Assembly: GCA_017311185.1 (NCBI GenBank)
Contig: JAESUZ010001519.1
Span: 372,001 to 436,000 of the forward strand
Reading direction: 5' to 3'
DNA from: Proteles cristata cristata
Lineage: Eukaryota > Chordata > Mammalia > Carnivora > Hyaenidae
Length of the DNA stretch: 64,000 bases
Below are positions 20,265 through 32,216 of the stretch, piece after piece. The translations under genes were made by a program, and so were the position numbers. The notes beneath the pieces are model-generated. The model was not told the origin of the DNA and searched no databases. It saw only the letters and a list, made by a program, of their open reading frames with translations. Position 1 is the first letter of the stretch, and every line of letters begins with the position of its first letter.

Positions 20265-20860
20265 GACACTGGATGCCGTTCTACAGAAATGGATGTATTT
20301 TGTTTCCTATCCTAGCTCTCCTTCCCTTTCCAGAAGGTGTATCTGGCTGTGACACTATTATTTGCCCTTTGTTTTTATATGCCATAACTTTAAATATATA
20401 TTTGAACTTCTATGGTTTATTCCAATTGCTTTAAATGTCTATTTCTCGATTCTAGTTACATTTTTCTAGTCTCCTGACTTCCTCAAAAAATGCTTCCTAG
20501 ATTTTGGCAGTTATTCCTTTATTTTTACCTTACCAAGTTACTAGCATTTATTTCAAATTGTAGCTATATTTCCTTCACAGCATACCTATAGGTTGATTTT
20601 TAAACTGGAAAAGCTAATGAAATACATCTAAATGACCATGGTATGGTAAGTGTTGCTCTCTTCAGAGCTAAGTAAGGTGCCAGGATTACATTTTCTTTTC
20701 CTTATTATTTATTTATTTTCATTTGTCATTTTTACTTTTTTTTTTTTTAAAGTACTTCATTTAAAGTCCAACCTCATAATTGCTGGGTTGTGTCTAAGAG
20801 ACAACTCCTAGGCCAAGGTCAAAATAATTATCTTTTCTTACATTCCTTCAGGTGCTATTC
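20265..20860. other. Low-repeat sequence, no gene seen
   Basis: Unassigned 600 bp with a T12 run at 20739-20750. No plausible exon. Confidence 0.45.
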
Positions 20861-20876
20861 AAATTATGACATGTTT

Positions 20877-21074
20877 TAGGGGTGCCTGGGAGGCTCCGTT
20901 AGTTTAGCATCTGACTACTGATTTCAACTCAGGTGATGATCCCAAGGTTATGGGATCTAGCCCTACACCAGGCTTCATGCTCAGCATGGAGCCTGCTTAA
21001 TTAAGATTCTCCTTCTCTCTCTCACTCTCTCTCTCTCCCCCTCTGTCCCTCTTCCCTGCTCACACTTTCTCTAA

Positions 21075-21142
<68 letters not shown>

Positions 21143-21196
21143 GAAAGAAAGAGGAAAGAAAGAAAGAAGAAAAGGAAAAGTAAAGAAAGAAAAGAA
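20877..21196 (+). mobile_element. CAN SINE with expanded (GAAA)n tail
   Basis: Old-type head (ggggtgcctgggaggctccg, ctgactactgatttcaac) followed by CT-rich sequence and an expanded tail. TSD aaattatgacatgttt (20861-20876) / aaatcatgacacgttt (21197-21212), two differences. Confidence 0.95.
21073..21196. repeat. (GAAA)n microsatellite in SINE tail
   Basis: About 120 bp of GAAA units, pure at first and degenerate toward the right (gaggaaag, aaaggaaaagtaaag). It faces the (TTTC)n tract at 21763. Confidence 0.97.
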
Positions 21197-21212
21197 AAAT
21201 CATGACACGTTT

Positions 21213-21747
21213 CAAACAGCTTTATATTTGTGTCATGATTTTCCTGGAGTCTCTAACTGTGCACAGCTGGGGAAGGCAGGCACGCACTCATGACCTTCTC
21301 CAGCTTCAGCTCTAAGCTGTGCTGCCCTGAGGGGAAGCTGATGCTGGAAAAGGTCCTCTTACCCTCTCTAGTGCTTCCAAACTTGCATTCGTTCATTTAC
21401 TTATTTTTTTTGCCCAGTGTAGTACTGGCACTCCTCGGGAAGCTGGACCTCTGCAAAGGCCCTCCTGCTGCGGGCTCTGGCTAGGTCAGCATTCTGCCCG
21501 TGTGCCCAGACCACGGATGCGAGGAGCTGGGGCCATTCGCAGGTTCTGTGGCCCATTCCAAGGTCTGTCTGCCTAATGCCTCACACGTCGGTGGGCAGGA
21601 CTCCTCCAGGATCCCTGGCCATATGCTACTGGATCCTTCAAGTGCCACAGAGGCACTTTTGTTCACGAATGGATCCTGAATTTTAATTGCTTAAAGGAGA
21701 CTAAAGTGAAGGATGGCTAATGCTGCCATGATGCTGACTTCACTTGG
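21213..21747. other. GC-richer unassigned block with several CpGs
   Basis: Unlike its neighbours this 535 bp has clustered CpGs (cacgcactc, cctcgggaag, ctgcgggctc, gatgcgagg, cacacgtcgg) and moderately high G+C. Frames of about 60 codons exist on both strands (21290-21484, 21481-21666) without recognisable domains. It could be an old LTR, a retrocopy, a decayed CpG island or unique DNA; I cannot choose. Confidence 0.4.
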
Positions 21748-21762
21748 TGGCCATTATTTTCT

Positions 21763-21790
21763 CTTTATCTTTCTTTCTTTTTCTTTCTTT

Positions 21791-21849
<59 letters not shown>

Positions 21850-21930
21850 CTCTCTCTCTCTCTTTCTTTCCTTCCTTCCTTCCTTCCTTCCTTCCTTCCT
21901 TCCTCCTTTCCTTCCTTCCTTCCTTGAATG
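21763..21930. repeat. (CTTT)n-(CT)n-(CTTC)n compound microsatellite
   Basis: About 165 bp of pyrimidine-only sequence: CTTT units to about 21847, then CTCTCT, then CTTC units. It is the SINE tail. Long Phe/Leu/Ser or Lys/Glu/Arg frames through it are artefacts. Confidence 0.97.
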
Positions 21931-22110
21931 TTTTATTTATTTTTGAGACAGTGCAAGTGGGGGAGGAGCAGAGAGAGGGGAACAGAGGATCTGAAGTGGA
22001 TCTCTGCGCTGACAGCAGCCAGGCCAACATTGGGCACGAACTCATGAATCGCAAGATCATGACCTGAGCTGAAGCCAGATGCTCCACCAACTGAGTCACC
22101 CAGGTGCCCC
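21763..22110 (-). mobile_element. CAN SINE with expanded tail, opposite orientation
   Basis: Minus-strand copy: expanded (TTTC)n/(TTCC)n tail, then aatgttttatttatttttgag... to gagtcacccaggtgcccc. TSD tggccattattttct (21748-21762) / tggccattgttttct (22111-22125), one difference. Confidence 0.96.
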
Positions 22111-22125
22111 TGGCCATTGTTTTCT

Positions 22126-22790
22126 AATGAGAAATGAGCCACTTCCAGCAGGTCAGTGGAATTGGAGGCATCTGTAGTTTAGGGTTTTAAACCATCGACT
22201 GAAACATTCACATCTCAGTTCTCAGGTCCCATTCCTTCTCTATTAGGGATTTGACTTGGAAAAGGAGACTTGCTGGAACTAAGTACTTTTGTAGGATAGA
22301 ACTATTTTACAGATGGACTGTACCTGTTCTCTGGGGACATCAGGAAGTATCACAATGACTCTTGGCCAGATAAGCCAATAGGCTAACGAATGATTTAAGA
22401 CATGCTGTTACAAGTTTGGAACTCCCTGATGGGCCCCATGCTGGCTGGTTACTTATTGATGGTTTATATCTGGCATGACTGGTTATGCAGTCTGCTTTGG
22501 CTGGGTGACTCTACGGGGACAGAGAGCCCTGCTGGAATCTGTTAGGAAGGTCTCCCCAAACCACATTTGCTCACATCCGGAGGCTCACTCCAGAGACAAA
22601 GCATGACTCTGTGTGAAGAAGAAGGACCCTAAACATAGCTGGGCCAGGCTCCTTGCTTACATTCTCTTTCTCCTACTGTGCTATCTGCTTTCACTTTATT
22701 AAAACCCTTATAGGAATTTTGTGGAATCTTGTGATTCCTTTCACTCACTGCAGTAATTAATCTTCTCTGCTCTTGCGATGTAAATCTTAA
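22126..22790 (+). other. Possible old LTR or unclassified repeat
   Basis: About 650 bp with an LTR-like ending: a pyrimidine-rich stretch, ttattaaaaccc and then tggaatcttgtgattcctttcactcactgc near 22695-22755. This recalls the R-U5 area of mammalian retroviral LTRs. I found neither a partner LTR nor coding regions, so it is a weak call. Confidence 0.25.
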
Positions 22791-23319
22791 GCCCATGGCT
22801 TCATTCCGTCCACTCGTTGTGAGCAGGAAACGGGGCTTCCTTCAGTGCTGCCAAGGAGTCTCCTTGGCTTTCAGACTGTGTCCTTAGCTGGTGATGAATC
22901 ATCCTGAGCCTGTCATTATCTCTCTTCACTGAACTGATGTCCCTCAACCCAACAGTGTCTTCCCTCATACTTCTCAAGTGCACAACGGCCGCCCCAGCCA
23001 GCACATTCCTCTCACCTCACCCCACCCTGGTCACTAACGAAGACTGTTCTAACCCCTGCCATGCTGTACTGTGGGCTATCCATTCATTCTCCAGCCACCG
23101 GCAACAGAGGCTCCATGCCAAATCTCTGGTGATGGATTCAGAAGCCAACATCTCATGATGGAATCTGTTTCCCTGTGAGAAACACAGCAGTGAGCCAAGA
23201 AGCAACAGCTACTCTTTGCAACAGCCTGGGAGCATGTGTGGTGGCCGCGAGAAAGGACACATGTGGCCTACCACGGTACCACTACAGTTGCTCTGTTTGT
23301 AGAACTATTTGTACATTTT
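22791..23319. other. Moderately GC-rich unassigned sequence
   Basis: Continues the GC-richer zone (acaacggccgccccagcc, gtggccgcgagaaagg). Frames on both strands (22937-23158 plus, 22801-23004 minus) have no known domain. No splice or promoter evidence. Confidence 0.4.
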
Positions 23320-23339
23320 AAAGTATTATTGCTATTTTA

Positions 23340-23532
23340 GGGGAACCTGGGTGGCTCAACCAGTTAAGGGTCCTACTTTGGCTCAGGTCATGATCTCTTG
23401 GTTTGTGAGTTCGAGCCCTGTGTCTGGCTCTGCACTGACAGCTTGGAGTCTGGAGCCTGCTTTGGATTCTGTGTGTGTGTCTCTCTCTAGCCCTCCCCTC
23501 CATACTAAAAAATAAAGGAACATTAAAAAAAC
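23340..23532 (+). mobile_element. SINEC_Fc-type SINE
   Basis: Copy with (TG)n in place of part of the CT tract. TSD aaagtattattgctatttta (23320-23339) / aaagcactattattatttta (23533-23552), three differences, so a moderately old insertion. Confidence 0.94.
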
Positions 23533-23552
23533 AAAGCACTATTATTATTTTA

Positions 23553-24195
23553 AAGAATATTTGACATAAAATATCCTATTAGTTTTAGGTATGCATCACA
23601 GTGATCTCATATTTTTATACATCATGAAATGATTCCCCACAATAGGTCTACTTACCACTGATCATCAGACAAAGTTATTACATTAGTGACGATGTTCCCT
23701 ATGCTGTTCATCATACCCTTATGTATCCTCAGTTATTTTATAACTAGAGGTTTGTACTTCTCAATCCCCTTCACTTATTTTGCCTGCCTCCCAGTCTCTC
23801 TCCTCTCTGGTAACCAACAGGTTCCTGTTGTTTCTGTTTTCTTTTTCAATTTTTTAAAATGTTTATTTATTTTTGAGAGAGAAAGAGAGAGCAAGAGAGC
23901 ACACGTGTAGGCAGGGGAGGGGCCAAGAAAAAAGGAGACACAGAATCTAAAGCAGGTTCCAGGCTCTGAGCTGTCAGCACAGAGCCCAAAGCAGGACTCG
24001 AACTCAGGAACCTTGAGATCGTGACCTGAACCGAAGTCAGACACTCAAGTGACTGAGCCACTCAGGCACATCTTTGTTTTTCTTTTGAAATTCCAGATAG
24101 AAGTAAAATCATATGGCATTTGTCTTTCTCTGTATGACTTATTTCACTTAGCATCATACCATCGAGGTCCATATTTGTAGATTTTTAACAGTTGA
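23553..24195 (-). mobile_element. Ancient antisense L1 3'UTR (L1M type)
   Basis: Diverged text: gttttaggtatgcatcacag, cacaataggtctacttacc, aacaggttcctgttg. After the SINE it resumes: gaaattccagatagaagtaaaatcatatgg, ttatttcacttagcatcat. It ends near gatttttaacag. Confidence 0.8.
23850..24072 (-). mobile_element. SINEC_Fc-type SINE inside L1M
   Basis: Minus-strand copy (aaaatgtttatttatttttgag ... ctgagccactcaggcac). Flanking ttctgttttctttttc and ctttgtttttcttttg are the probable degenerate TSD. Confidence 0.93.
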
Positions 24196-26253
24196 CTTAA
24201 TATATTTTTAGGAGAAAGGTAAGGCAAATATATGTGTTTATTCCATTATCTAGAGGTGGGAGCCATTTTCTAAACCTTTTGTCCAATACTGATTTGTTAA
24301 GCCATTATTCTATATTCTGATTAATTTCTCAATTTATCCCTGGGAAGGAATATTTCAGACAAAGTAGGCACTATCATAATCTAATCAAATGCTCTCACGT
24401 TCATTCAAATGGAAATCAGTATTACTCATGACCTGAAAACACAAAGTGCTAAATGAATAATTCAATATATTCCTCAAGAATAGGAAATTATCCTATCTAG
24501 TGTAAATGACTTTAAATAGGACTTAAAACCTTCTTGAGGTCAGGAGTTTTTTCCTTTGTGAAGCAAGCAGAAAATAATCATCACCTTGGTTATTTTTAAG
24601 ATTAATTTTTAATTATCTTCTTTGTTGAGGAAATTGGAAGATTGGGTCAACTACTCAGAAATGTGTATGAGCAGGAAGCTCTATAAGTCAGTTCTTCTGG
24701 GGTCAGAGTAGGTGAAGAGATGTGCCACATCTGCTCTGTTTTAGCTAGCAGGGAGCTTAGTCAGCACCACCTTCGGGTGACAGAGTGGTCCTGTTATGCA
24801 TTGCAAAGTGAACTTGCTCCCAAGACTCCCCTTCAAACAGCCATGCCCAGTGAGCCAGCAACTGCAAATCATTGACTTGTTCTATGGAAATAATCAGAAA
24901 TGCTTGTAGAAATGTGTGATTCATGATCACAGAATCCTGAAAAGAAACAAAATGCTGATGGTGGATGGATAAGTAAATTATGGTTCATAATGATGATGGA
25001 ATAATGTGCAGGTATTAAATACATTGTAGGAAAGAACGTGTTTGACCTTTAACCTATTACTAATTAATGTAAACCGGCTCTGAAAATGTTGATTTTCTGC
25101 ATTCGCTTTGGAAAATGTTTTCTTTGAAACCTCATATTTAGCTTTCACATTCATTCAGATTCCTTCACCTTCTTACTACTGTTTCATGATAAACTTGTTA
25201 TGGTCACCATCACACCCATTGCTGTCTTGCTTAGCTTTTGCAAGAAACGTTGTTTTTCAGTATTTGATAATATCATGAACAGTCCTAGTATACAGAAATG
25301 CCTGATAAATGGTTATTTATCTCAAGTCATTGCTAAACAGACCCTGTCATGTCAACTCAGCTGATTTAAAACATGTGAAAAGAACCAGGCTCTGGCCAAT
25401 GGCAAGGAGCAGGGTGAAGAGGGAAACACATTTTGTTTTCAAGTTTCTGTATATATTCTAAGGGTCATGGAGAGCGAAGAAAACAATGAGAATCCACACT
25501 GAGAAAAATTCTGAACGCTTTCAGAGTTTAATTCCTTTCAAAGCCAAGTAACTAGTTATAACCTGGCTTCCAAATTAGGAACTGTTGTAGGGAAACATTC
25601 CATTTCTCTTTGAATGGAAATAACAAAGATGTTTTTTCTCTTTTACTAAAATGACTTGGTGTTAACTGCTGGCATTTTGAATCCCTGCATGAGACTCATT
25701 ATCTCACTCTTATGTTTTATATAATTATATGTAAAACAGTATGTAATCATGTCTGTAATAGATAATAACTCCTAATGTGTATCTTTCATATCTAATGAAG
25801 TCCATGAAAAGTGAGGTAGAAAAATTTGAGTTATTCTCTTTTCCAATTCTTTCTCAGATTATAGAGACCTGCATGTTCCATTCTAATCTTTAGTTAAGAC
25901 TTTGATTTAGAGCTAGAGAAAGTTATTTGTTTTCAGTCCCCTTACCTTAATTATTTTTATAGATTCATATACTGCACATGAATTTTTGGCCTATGCAAGG
26001 AAAATGGCAAGTGAGTCTTAGTGTTCTTTTAAATGATTAGCTTTATAATACTGTGTCCTATTGGTCATCAGCCAAAGTCTGAAGGTTGCAATAGTGTTAA
26101 ATCAAGGTAGTTATTTCCTTGGGCATTTCTACTATGTAATTTTCTATTCTAGCAATACAAGTCAGACGTTTCTAGCTGGTAAATTCTTTTCATTGTGATG
26201 AATTTTGTTTATATTTCATCTTAGCTATGTGCTGAACTAATTTCAAAAATCAC
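24196..26253. other. Two-kilobase low-repeat stretch
   Basis: No SINE, and no L1 that I can recognise with confidence. 24930-25030 (ggtggatggataagtaaattatgg, gtgcaggtattaaatac) weakly recalls an old L1/HAL1 C-terminal region. No frame above about 60 codons, no promoter or RNA gene seen. A candidate for conserved non-coding DNA only because it is free of young repeats. Confidence 0.5.
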
Positions 26254-26284
26254 ACCAGTTTTACCAAACATTTAAGGAAGAGTG

Positions 26285-28271
26285 AATATTCCTTCCAAAC
26301 TATTCCACAGAGTCAAAAAGGAAGATGAGACCAGCATTACTTTGATACCTAAAGCAGATAAAGACACCACTAAAAAAGAGAACTACAGGCCAATTCTAAT
26401 GAACAAAGATGCAAAAATTTACAAAATACTAACAAACCAAATCCAACATTACATTAAAAAAAATCTTCACCATAATCAAAGATTATGAGGATTTATTTAT
26501 AAATCAAGGGTTTATTCCTGGGTTGTAAGTGTGGTTCAATGTTTACAAACTCATCAACGTGGTACATCATATCAATAAAAGAAAGGATAAAAACCATGTG
26601 ATCATTTTGGTAAATGAAGACACAGCATTTGACAAAGTCCAACAACCATTCAAGATATAAACCCTCAACAACGTAGGTTTAGGGGGAACATAATAACAAC
26701 ACATATGATAACATATGCAGCCATTTCATATATAATGGCCATATATGAAAAACCTACACTTAACATCAAAAGGGAGGAACTGAGAGTCTTTCCCCTAAGC
26801 TCAGGAATAAGATACAGATGTCCACTCTCATGGCTTTTATTCAACACAATACTGGAAGTCCTGGCCACGAAAGTCAGATAACATACATAAATAAATAAAT
26901 GGCATCCAAGGAAGACATAAAACTTTCACTATCTGCAGATGACATGATACTATATTTAGAAAACACCAAAGACTCTACCAAAACCTGCTAGAACTGGTTA
27001 ACAGATTCAGTACAGTTGCAGGATACAAAATCAACGTACAAAAATCTGTTGCATTTCATCACACCAATAATGAAGCAGCAGAAAGAGAAATTAGGAAAAC
27101 AATTCCATTTACAATTGTACCAAAAATAATTAGATATCTAGGGATGAACCTAATGGAAGAAGTGAGACCTGTATTCCAAAAACTATAAAATACTGATGAA
27201 AGAAATTGAAGACAATGCAAAGAAATGGAAAGACATTCCATGCTCATCGATTGAAAGAAAAAATATTGTTAAAATGTCTGTAGTACCCAGAGAAACTTAC
27301 ACTTTGAATGCAATCTCTATCAAAATCCCAACAGCAGTTGGGACAAATAGCAGTTAGAACAAATAATCCTAAAATTTGTATGGAATCACAAGAGACCCCA
27401 AAGAAATATTAAAGAGGCAAAGCAAAGCTGGAGGCATCACAATTCTAGACTTCAAGTTATATTACAAAATTATAACGATCAAAACAGTATGGTACTTGCA
27501 CAAAAACAGACACATTGATCAATGGAACAAAATAGAAAGCTCAGAAATAAACCCACAACTGTATGGTCAATCTTTGACAAGGGAGGAAAAATAGCCAGTG
27601 AGACAAAGACAGTCTTTTCAACAAATGGTGATGGGAAAACTGGACAGTAACAGGTAAAAAGAAAGAAACCGGACCACTTTTTTACACCATACACAAAAAT
27701 AAATTCAAAATGGGTTAAAGACCTAAATGTGAGACCTGAAAGCATAAAAGTCCTAGGAGAGAATAGGCAGGAATTTCTTTGGCATTAGACATAGCAATGT
27801 CTGATTTAATCCAATTAAAAAATCCAAATTAAAAAATGGGCAGAGGATATGAACAGATTTCTCTAAAGAAGACATTCAGGTATACATAAGAAGATGTTGA
27901 ACATCACTTATCATCACAGAAATGCAAATCAAAACTACAATGAGAAAGCACCTTGCATTTGTCAGAATGGTCAAAATAAAAAACAAGAAACAACAACTGT
28001 TGTTGAGGATGTGGAGAAAAATGAACCATCTTTTACTATTGGTGGAAATGAAAACTGATGCAGTTTCTGAAAAATAGTATGGAGGTTCCTCAAATTGTTA
28101 AAAATAGTGGGGTGCCTGGGTGGCTAAGTCCGTTAAACATCAACTCTTGGTTTTGGCTCAGGTCATGTTCTGATGGTTCGTGAATTTTAGCCCTTCATCG
28201 AGCTCTGCACTGAAATTGAGGAGCCTGCTTGGAATTTCTCTCTCCCTCTTTCTGCCCTCCCTGGCTTGTGT

Positions 28272-28312
<41 letters not shown>

Positions 28313-28440
28313 CTTTTAATAAATACATAAATATTTTAAAAAAAGAGTTAAAAATAGAACTACCCTATGATCCAGCAATTGCACTACTGGGTATTTACCC
28401 AAGAATACAAAAATATTAATTCAAAGGGATACATGAACTC
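26285..28440 (+). pseudogene. L1 ORF2 remnants (RT and C-terminus)
   Basis: Pieces in several frames: 26282-26488 carries the RT entry [20 protein letters not shown]; the catalytic box at 26932-26943 reads SADD (expected FADD); 27376-27594 carries the thumb ([34 protein letters not shown]). Frameshifts and stops separate the pieces, for example near 26487 and 27187. Non-coding today. Confidence 0.9.
28108..28346 (+). mobile_element. CAN SINE with (TC)n expansion inside L1
   Basis: Older-type head (ggggtgcctgggtggctaag, caactcttggttttggc), a pure (TC)n run at about 28276-28307 and an A-rich tail. Perfect 11-base TSD gttaaaaatag at 28097-28107 and 28347-28357. Confidence 0.95.
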
Positions 28441-28895
28441 CTATGTTTATGGCAATATTATTTACAACACCTAAGATATGGAAGCAGCCCAAGTGTCCAT
28501 TGATTAATGAATGGATAAACCAGATGTGGTATATGTATATATGTATGTAGTATTATATGTATATATATTATTCAGTCATAAAAATACAATGAAATATTAC
28601 AATTTGCAACAACATATATATCTAAATGGTATAGTGCTAAGTGAAATAAGTCAGAGAAAGACAAATACCATATGATTCCACTCATCTGTGGCATTTAAGA
28701 AAGAAAACAAACAAGTAGAGGGGAAATGAGAGAAAGAGAGAAACAAACTAAGAAAGAGATTTTTAGCTAATGAAAACACACTGATGGTTACCAGAGAGGA
28801 GGTGGGTGGAAGGACGGGGGAAATAGAAGATAAGGATTCAGGAGTTCACTTGATGTAATGAGCACTGAGTGATTAAAATAAAAAATTTTAAAAAC

Positions 28896-29427
28896 TACAT
28901 AGGTTCTATCTTTAAAGTTAAATCATCATACATAATATGTATAAAACATTATTAATGTGTTGTTTACTCTATCAAACATATGGCACAGTGTCTGGATAAG
29001 AGTATCACTCAATAAATATTTGTTAGATCCATAAACAAAAGGAACAATATACTGAGAAAACAATATTAAAAAATTTTTTAGGACTTGTTTGTCTTTTACT
29101 TGCTTTAAGGATATAGGGGAAGAGGAGATGGCTATGTTGATTAGCTTAATTGCAGTAACCATTTCCCTATGTATATGTGTAGCAACTCACCATGGTATGT
29201 ATCCTCAATATATAGAATTTTTATTAAAATAATAATAACAATGATTTAAAAAACTGGAAAAAAGGAATGGACAATAACATTGAAGAAGTGATGAGTGAAA
29301 ATAGGATATTTCTTCCTTAACAATGATACTAGAATATTATAACTATGTAGAGTCATTTACAATAGTAACAATGTACAGGAACCAAAAACATTTTAAGAGA
29401 AATAAGTTACTTTTCATAAATTCTAAG
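28896..29427. other. Old repeat fragments between two L1s
   Basis: 28978-29032 (ggcacagtgtctgg...tcactcaataaatatttgtta) is a MIR- or L2-type 3' end on the plus strand. 29125-29260 (gattagcttaattgcagtaacc, catggtatgtatcctcaatatatag) resembles the 3' end of an L1M on the plus strand. The rest is unassigned AT-rich DNA. Confidence 0.55.
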
Positions 29428-29720
29428 TTGGGGGTGGGGCCAAGACAGCAGAACAGCATGGAAGTTGTTTGTGTTCCTCATCCCTGAAATGCAGCCAGAT
29501 CAACACTAAACCATCCTGCACACCTAGAAAACTGATTTGAGGATTAACACAACAATCTGCACAACCTGAATCAGAGAACACAGCAGGTATATGAGGCAGA
29601 CAGGTGAACTGGGGGGAGAGAGAACCTGTGGAGGGCAGGGAGCTCTTTTTGCTTGGGGAGAGAGGACAGAGGTGGAAGAGAATATGAAAGCATCTGGAGA
29701 GAAAAGAGAGCATGCAAGGG

Positions 29721-29767
<47 letters not shown>

Positions 29768-31100
29768 ACAAAGAAGAAAGGAGAAAGGAGAAAGGAGAGG
29801 GTTTAAATTCAACTAAGACTCTATAAAAAGGAGGAGCAGTGTCTGAAACTCCGCAGCTCACTACCTAGCAGTGTTCTGGTGGGAAGGGCGAATCCCCAGG
29901 AGCAGAGAGCAAGGTCTGAGGGGTCTTAGGGCTACACAGGGGAGAGGCACTTCCTCTGCTGGGAGATCATTTGTAGAGGCCGTGCAGCCACCTCACAAAG
30001 GTCTCAGTGGAATCTGAAGAACAACCACATTCGCTGGAAGAAGGACATTAAGGGGAAAGCCTGGTGCCAGACACGTGTTGTGATTTCCCATAATCTCTGA
30101 CATGCACCTTCTACACAATTGCTTGAACTTTTTCTGGTAAAGCTATCACCCAGCCACAGTCTCTGTGCAGCAGCAGCACAGTCCCGCAAACGTTCCTGGG
30201 TGCAGCTGGCACTTGGCCATTGCTTGGCAAGACCCTCCCCCAGAAGGTCTAAGCGCGTCAAAGCTGAAGTCTTTCAGAAGTGAGAGACTGGGAAACACAC
30301 CCGCATCTGAGATAAAACTCAGGAGGGAGGGTCCATGTGGTAACTCGACAGCTTGGTCGTGAACAGTGAAAAAGCGGGGAGTGGACAGAAGCTGGAAACA
30401 AAGGAGGAGTGCTCAATTAATGGCTGGGAGAGCACCAAGTCATACTAGAGACTGGGTATCTGGGTGACGTCCTTGTCACCCCTCCCATGCATGCGCATAT
30501 ATATCTACATGCACCACAACAATCCACCCTAGTAAACTAAGCAGCACCATTTAGTGGAGAACAGCGCCGTTTAGTGGAGAACAGTAAGCCCTGCCCAACC
30601 GGGCCAACCTAACTATTCAGGAACACGAGGGTCTCTGCCTGCTTAGTTTACAGACATAAGGTGCTTCATAGTTTGACTTCTAGGGGAAACCACTGTAATT
30701 TCAATCGTATTTCAATCTGTTTGCTGGTCCATTTATTCAATTCTTTTTTCTTTTCTTATTCTTGAATACAGAAAGAAAAAATTTATTTTTATTTTCCATT
30801 TTTATTAAAAATATTTTTCATTAATCTTTTCTTCTATGTATTTTACTTTTTGGTAAATTTTTCAAAGTCTATTTTATTTCCATTATTTCATTTTATTTTA
30901 CTGCATTCTATTCATTTTTCCAAATTTTCAAACATTTTTTTCCTTATCATTCCATTTTTTTCTCTACTCTATCAAGCTCCTTTCAAAAACGAGACCAAAA
31001 CACACCTACGATCTAGCATCCTTTATTTGTTTTTTTTGTGTGTTGTTTTTATTTTTTAATTTAAATTTTTTTACCTTTTTAATTCCTTTTCATCCTTCAA
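29428..31100 (+). promoter_or_regulatory. L1 5'UTR (decayed internal promoter region)
   Basis: Begins ggggtggggccaagacagcagaacagcatgg, the felid-type L1 start, and is GC-richer up to about 30650, then T-rich to the ORF1 start. L1 5'UTRs carry an internal Pol II promoter; here that is known only from the family. Contains an (AC)n tract at 29724-29772 and a 20-base tandem duplication (tttagtggagaacag twice, 30549-30585). Confidence 0.7.
29724..29772. repeat. (AC)n microsatellite in L1 5'UTR
   Basis: About 22 CA units with one tac interruption near the end. Frames through it give only His-Thr or Cys-Val runs. Confidence 0.97.
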
Positions 31101-31440
31101 ATGATGAAACAAAGGAATTCCGCCAAAATAAAGAATAGGAAGAAATCACAGCAGGGACTTAATCCACACAGACACAAGCAAGATGTATGAACCAGAATTT
31201 AGAATCATGATAAGAATAGTAGGTGAGGTTGAAAACAGATTAGAATACCTCTGTGTGGATATAAAAGCCAGTCATGATAAAATAAAAAATGCTATAACTG
31301 AGCTACAATCTCGAATGGAGACCACAGCAGCAAGGATGGAAGAAGCAGAGCAGCCAATAAGTGATAGAGAGGACAAACTTATGGAAAACACTGAGGCAGA
31401 AAGTAAAAGAGTAAGACTAAGGCAAAAGAACACAGTTTGT

Positions 31441-31479
<39 letters not shown>

Positions 31480-32216
31480 TTTTTTAAATTTATTTCTAGG
31501 AAAGAGAGAGAGACAGTGTGAACAGGGGAGGGTCAGAGAGAGAGGGAGACACAGACTATGAAACAGGCTCCAGGCTCTGAGCTGGCAGTCAGCACAGAGC
31601 CCAACGCGGGGCCCAAACCCACGAACCGCGAAATCATGACCTAAGCGAAAGTCGGACGCTTAACCGACTAAGCCACCCAGGCGCCCCAAAAGAACACAGT
31701 TTAAAACTTAGATAAATCAGTGACTCATTAAAAAGGAACATCAACAGAATCACAGGGTTCTCATAAGATAAAGACAGAAATAATGGGGTAGAAGTGTTAT
31801 GTGAGCAAATCATAGCAGAAAACTTTCATAACCTGGGGAAAGTCACAGACATTAAAATCCAGGAAGCACAGAGGACTCACATTAGATTCAACAAAAACCA
31901 ACCATCAAGAAGGCATATCGTAGTCAAATTCACAAAATACTCAGGCAAGGAAAGAATCGTAAGAGCAGCAAGTAAAAAACAGTCCTTAATCTACAAGGGA
32001 AGACAGATCAGTTTTACAGCAGACCTATCCACAGAAATTTGGCAGGCCAGAAAGGAGTGGCAGGATATATTCAATGTGTTGAATCAGACAAATATGCAGC
32101 CAAGAATTCTTTCTCCAACAAGGCTGTCATTCAAAATAGGAGAGATAAAAAGTTTCCCAGACAAACAAAACCTAAAGGAGTTTGTGACCACTAACCAGCC
32201 CTGCAAGAAATTTTAA
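31101..32216 (+). pseudogene. L1 ORF1 (RNA-binding chaperone), broken
   Basis: ORF1p is the L1 nucleic-acid chaperone that trimerises and coats L1 RNA. The start at 31101 (ATGATGAAACAAAGG) reads MMKQRNSAKIKNRKKSQQG and stops early. A second frame from 31183 carries the coiled coil (LQSRMETTAARMEEAEQ). A SINE at 31439-31686 and a missing stretch follow. 31794-32216 preserves the RRM and C-terminal domain (RRHIVVKFTKYSGKERI, FTADLSTEIWQARKEWQ, LKEFVTTNQPCKKF). Three frame breaks at least. Confidence 0.9.
31439..31686 (-). mobile_element. SINEC_Fc-type SINE, young subfamily, (TTTA)n tail
   Basis: Minus-strand copy in L1 ORF1 with a tail expanded to about eight TTTA units (31440-31474). Perfect 16-base TSD caaaagaacacagttt at 31423-31438 and 31687-31702. 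Carries all young markers (cctaagcgaaagtcggacg, actaagccaccc). Confidence 0.98.

Larger units (their letters stand above)
26254..28895 (+). mobile_element. L1 retrotransposon, 5'-truncated
   Basis: Enters ORF2 just upstream of the RT core (accaaacatttaaggaag), runs through RT, thumb and C-terminus and ends in a 3'UTR with gagcactgagtgattaaaat and an A-rich tail. A SINE is inserted at 28108-28346. The subfamily differs from the 29-36 kb copy (3' end gattaaaataaaaaatttt). Confidence 0.92.

Noticed and set aside
21713..22117. Long frames on both strands (up to 125 codons) with Ser/Phe/Leu or Lys/Glu/Arg runs
   Set aside because: They translate the (TTTC)n/(TTCC)n SINE tail and the SINE body; not genes.
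26282..26488. 68-codon frame as a host protein
   Set aside because: Clear L1 RT entry sequence within a truncated L1.
29423..29861. Overlapping minus-strand frames with Cys-Val runs
   Set aside because: They run through the (AC)n tract of an L1 5'UTR.
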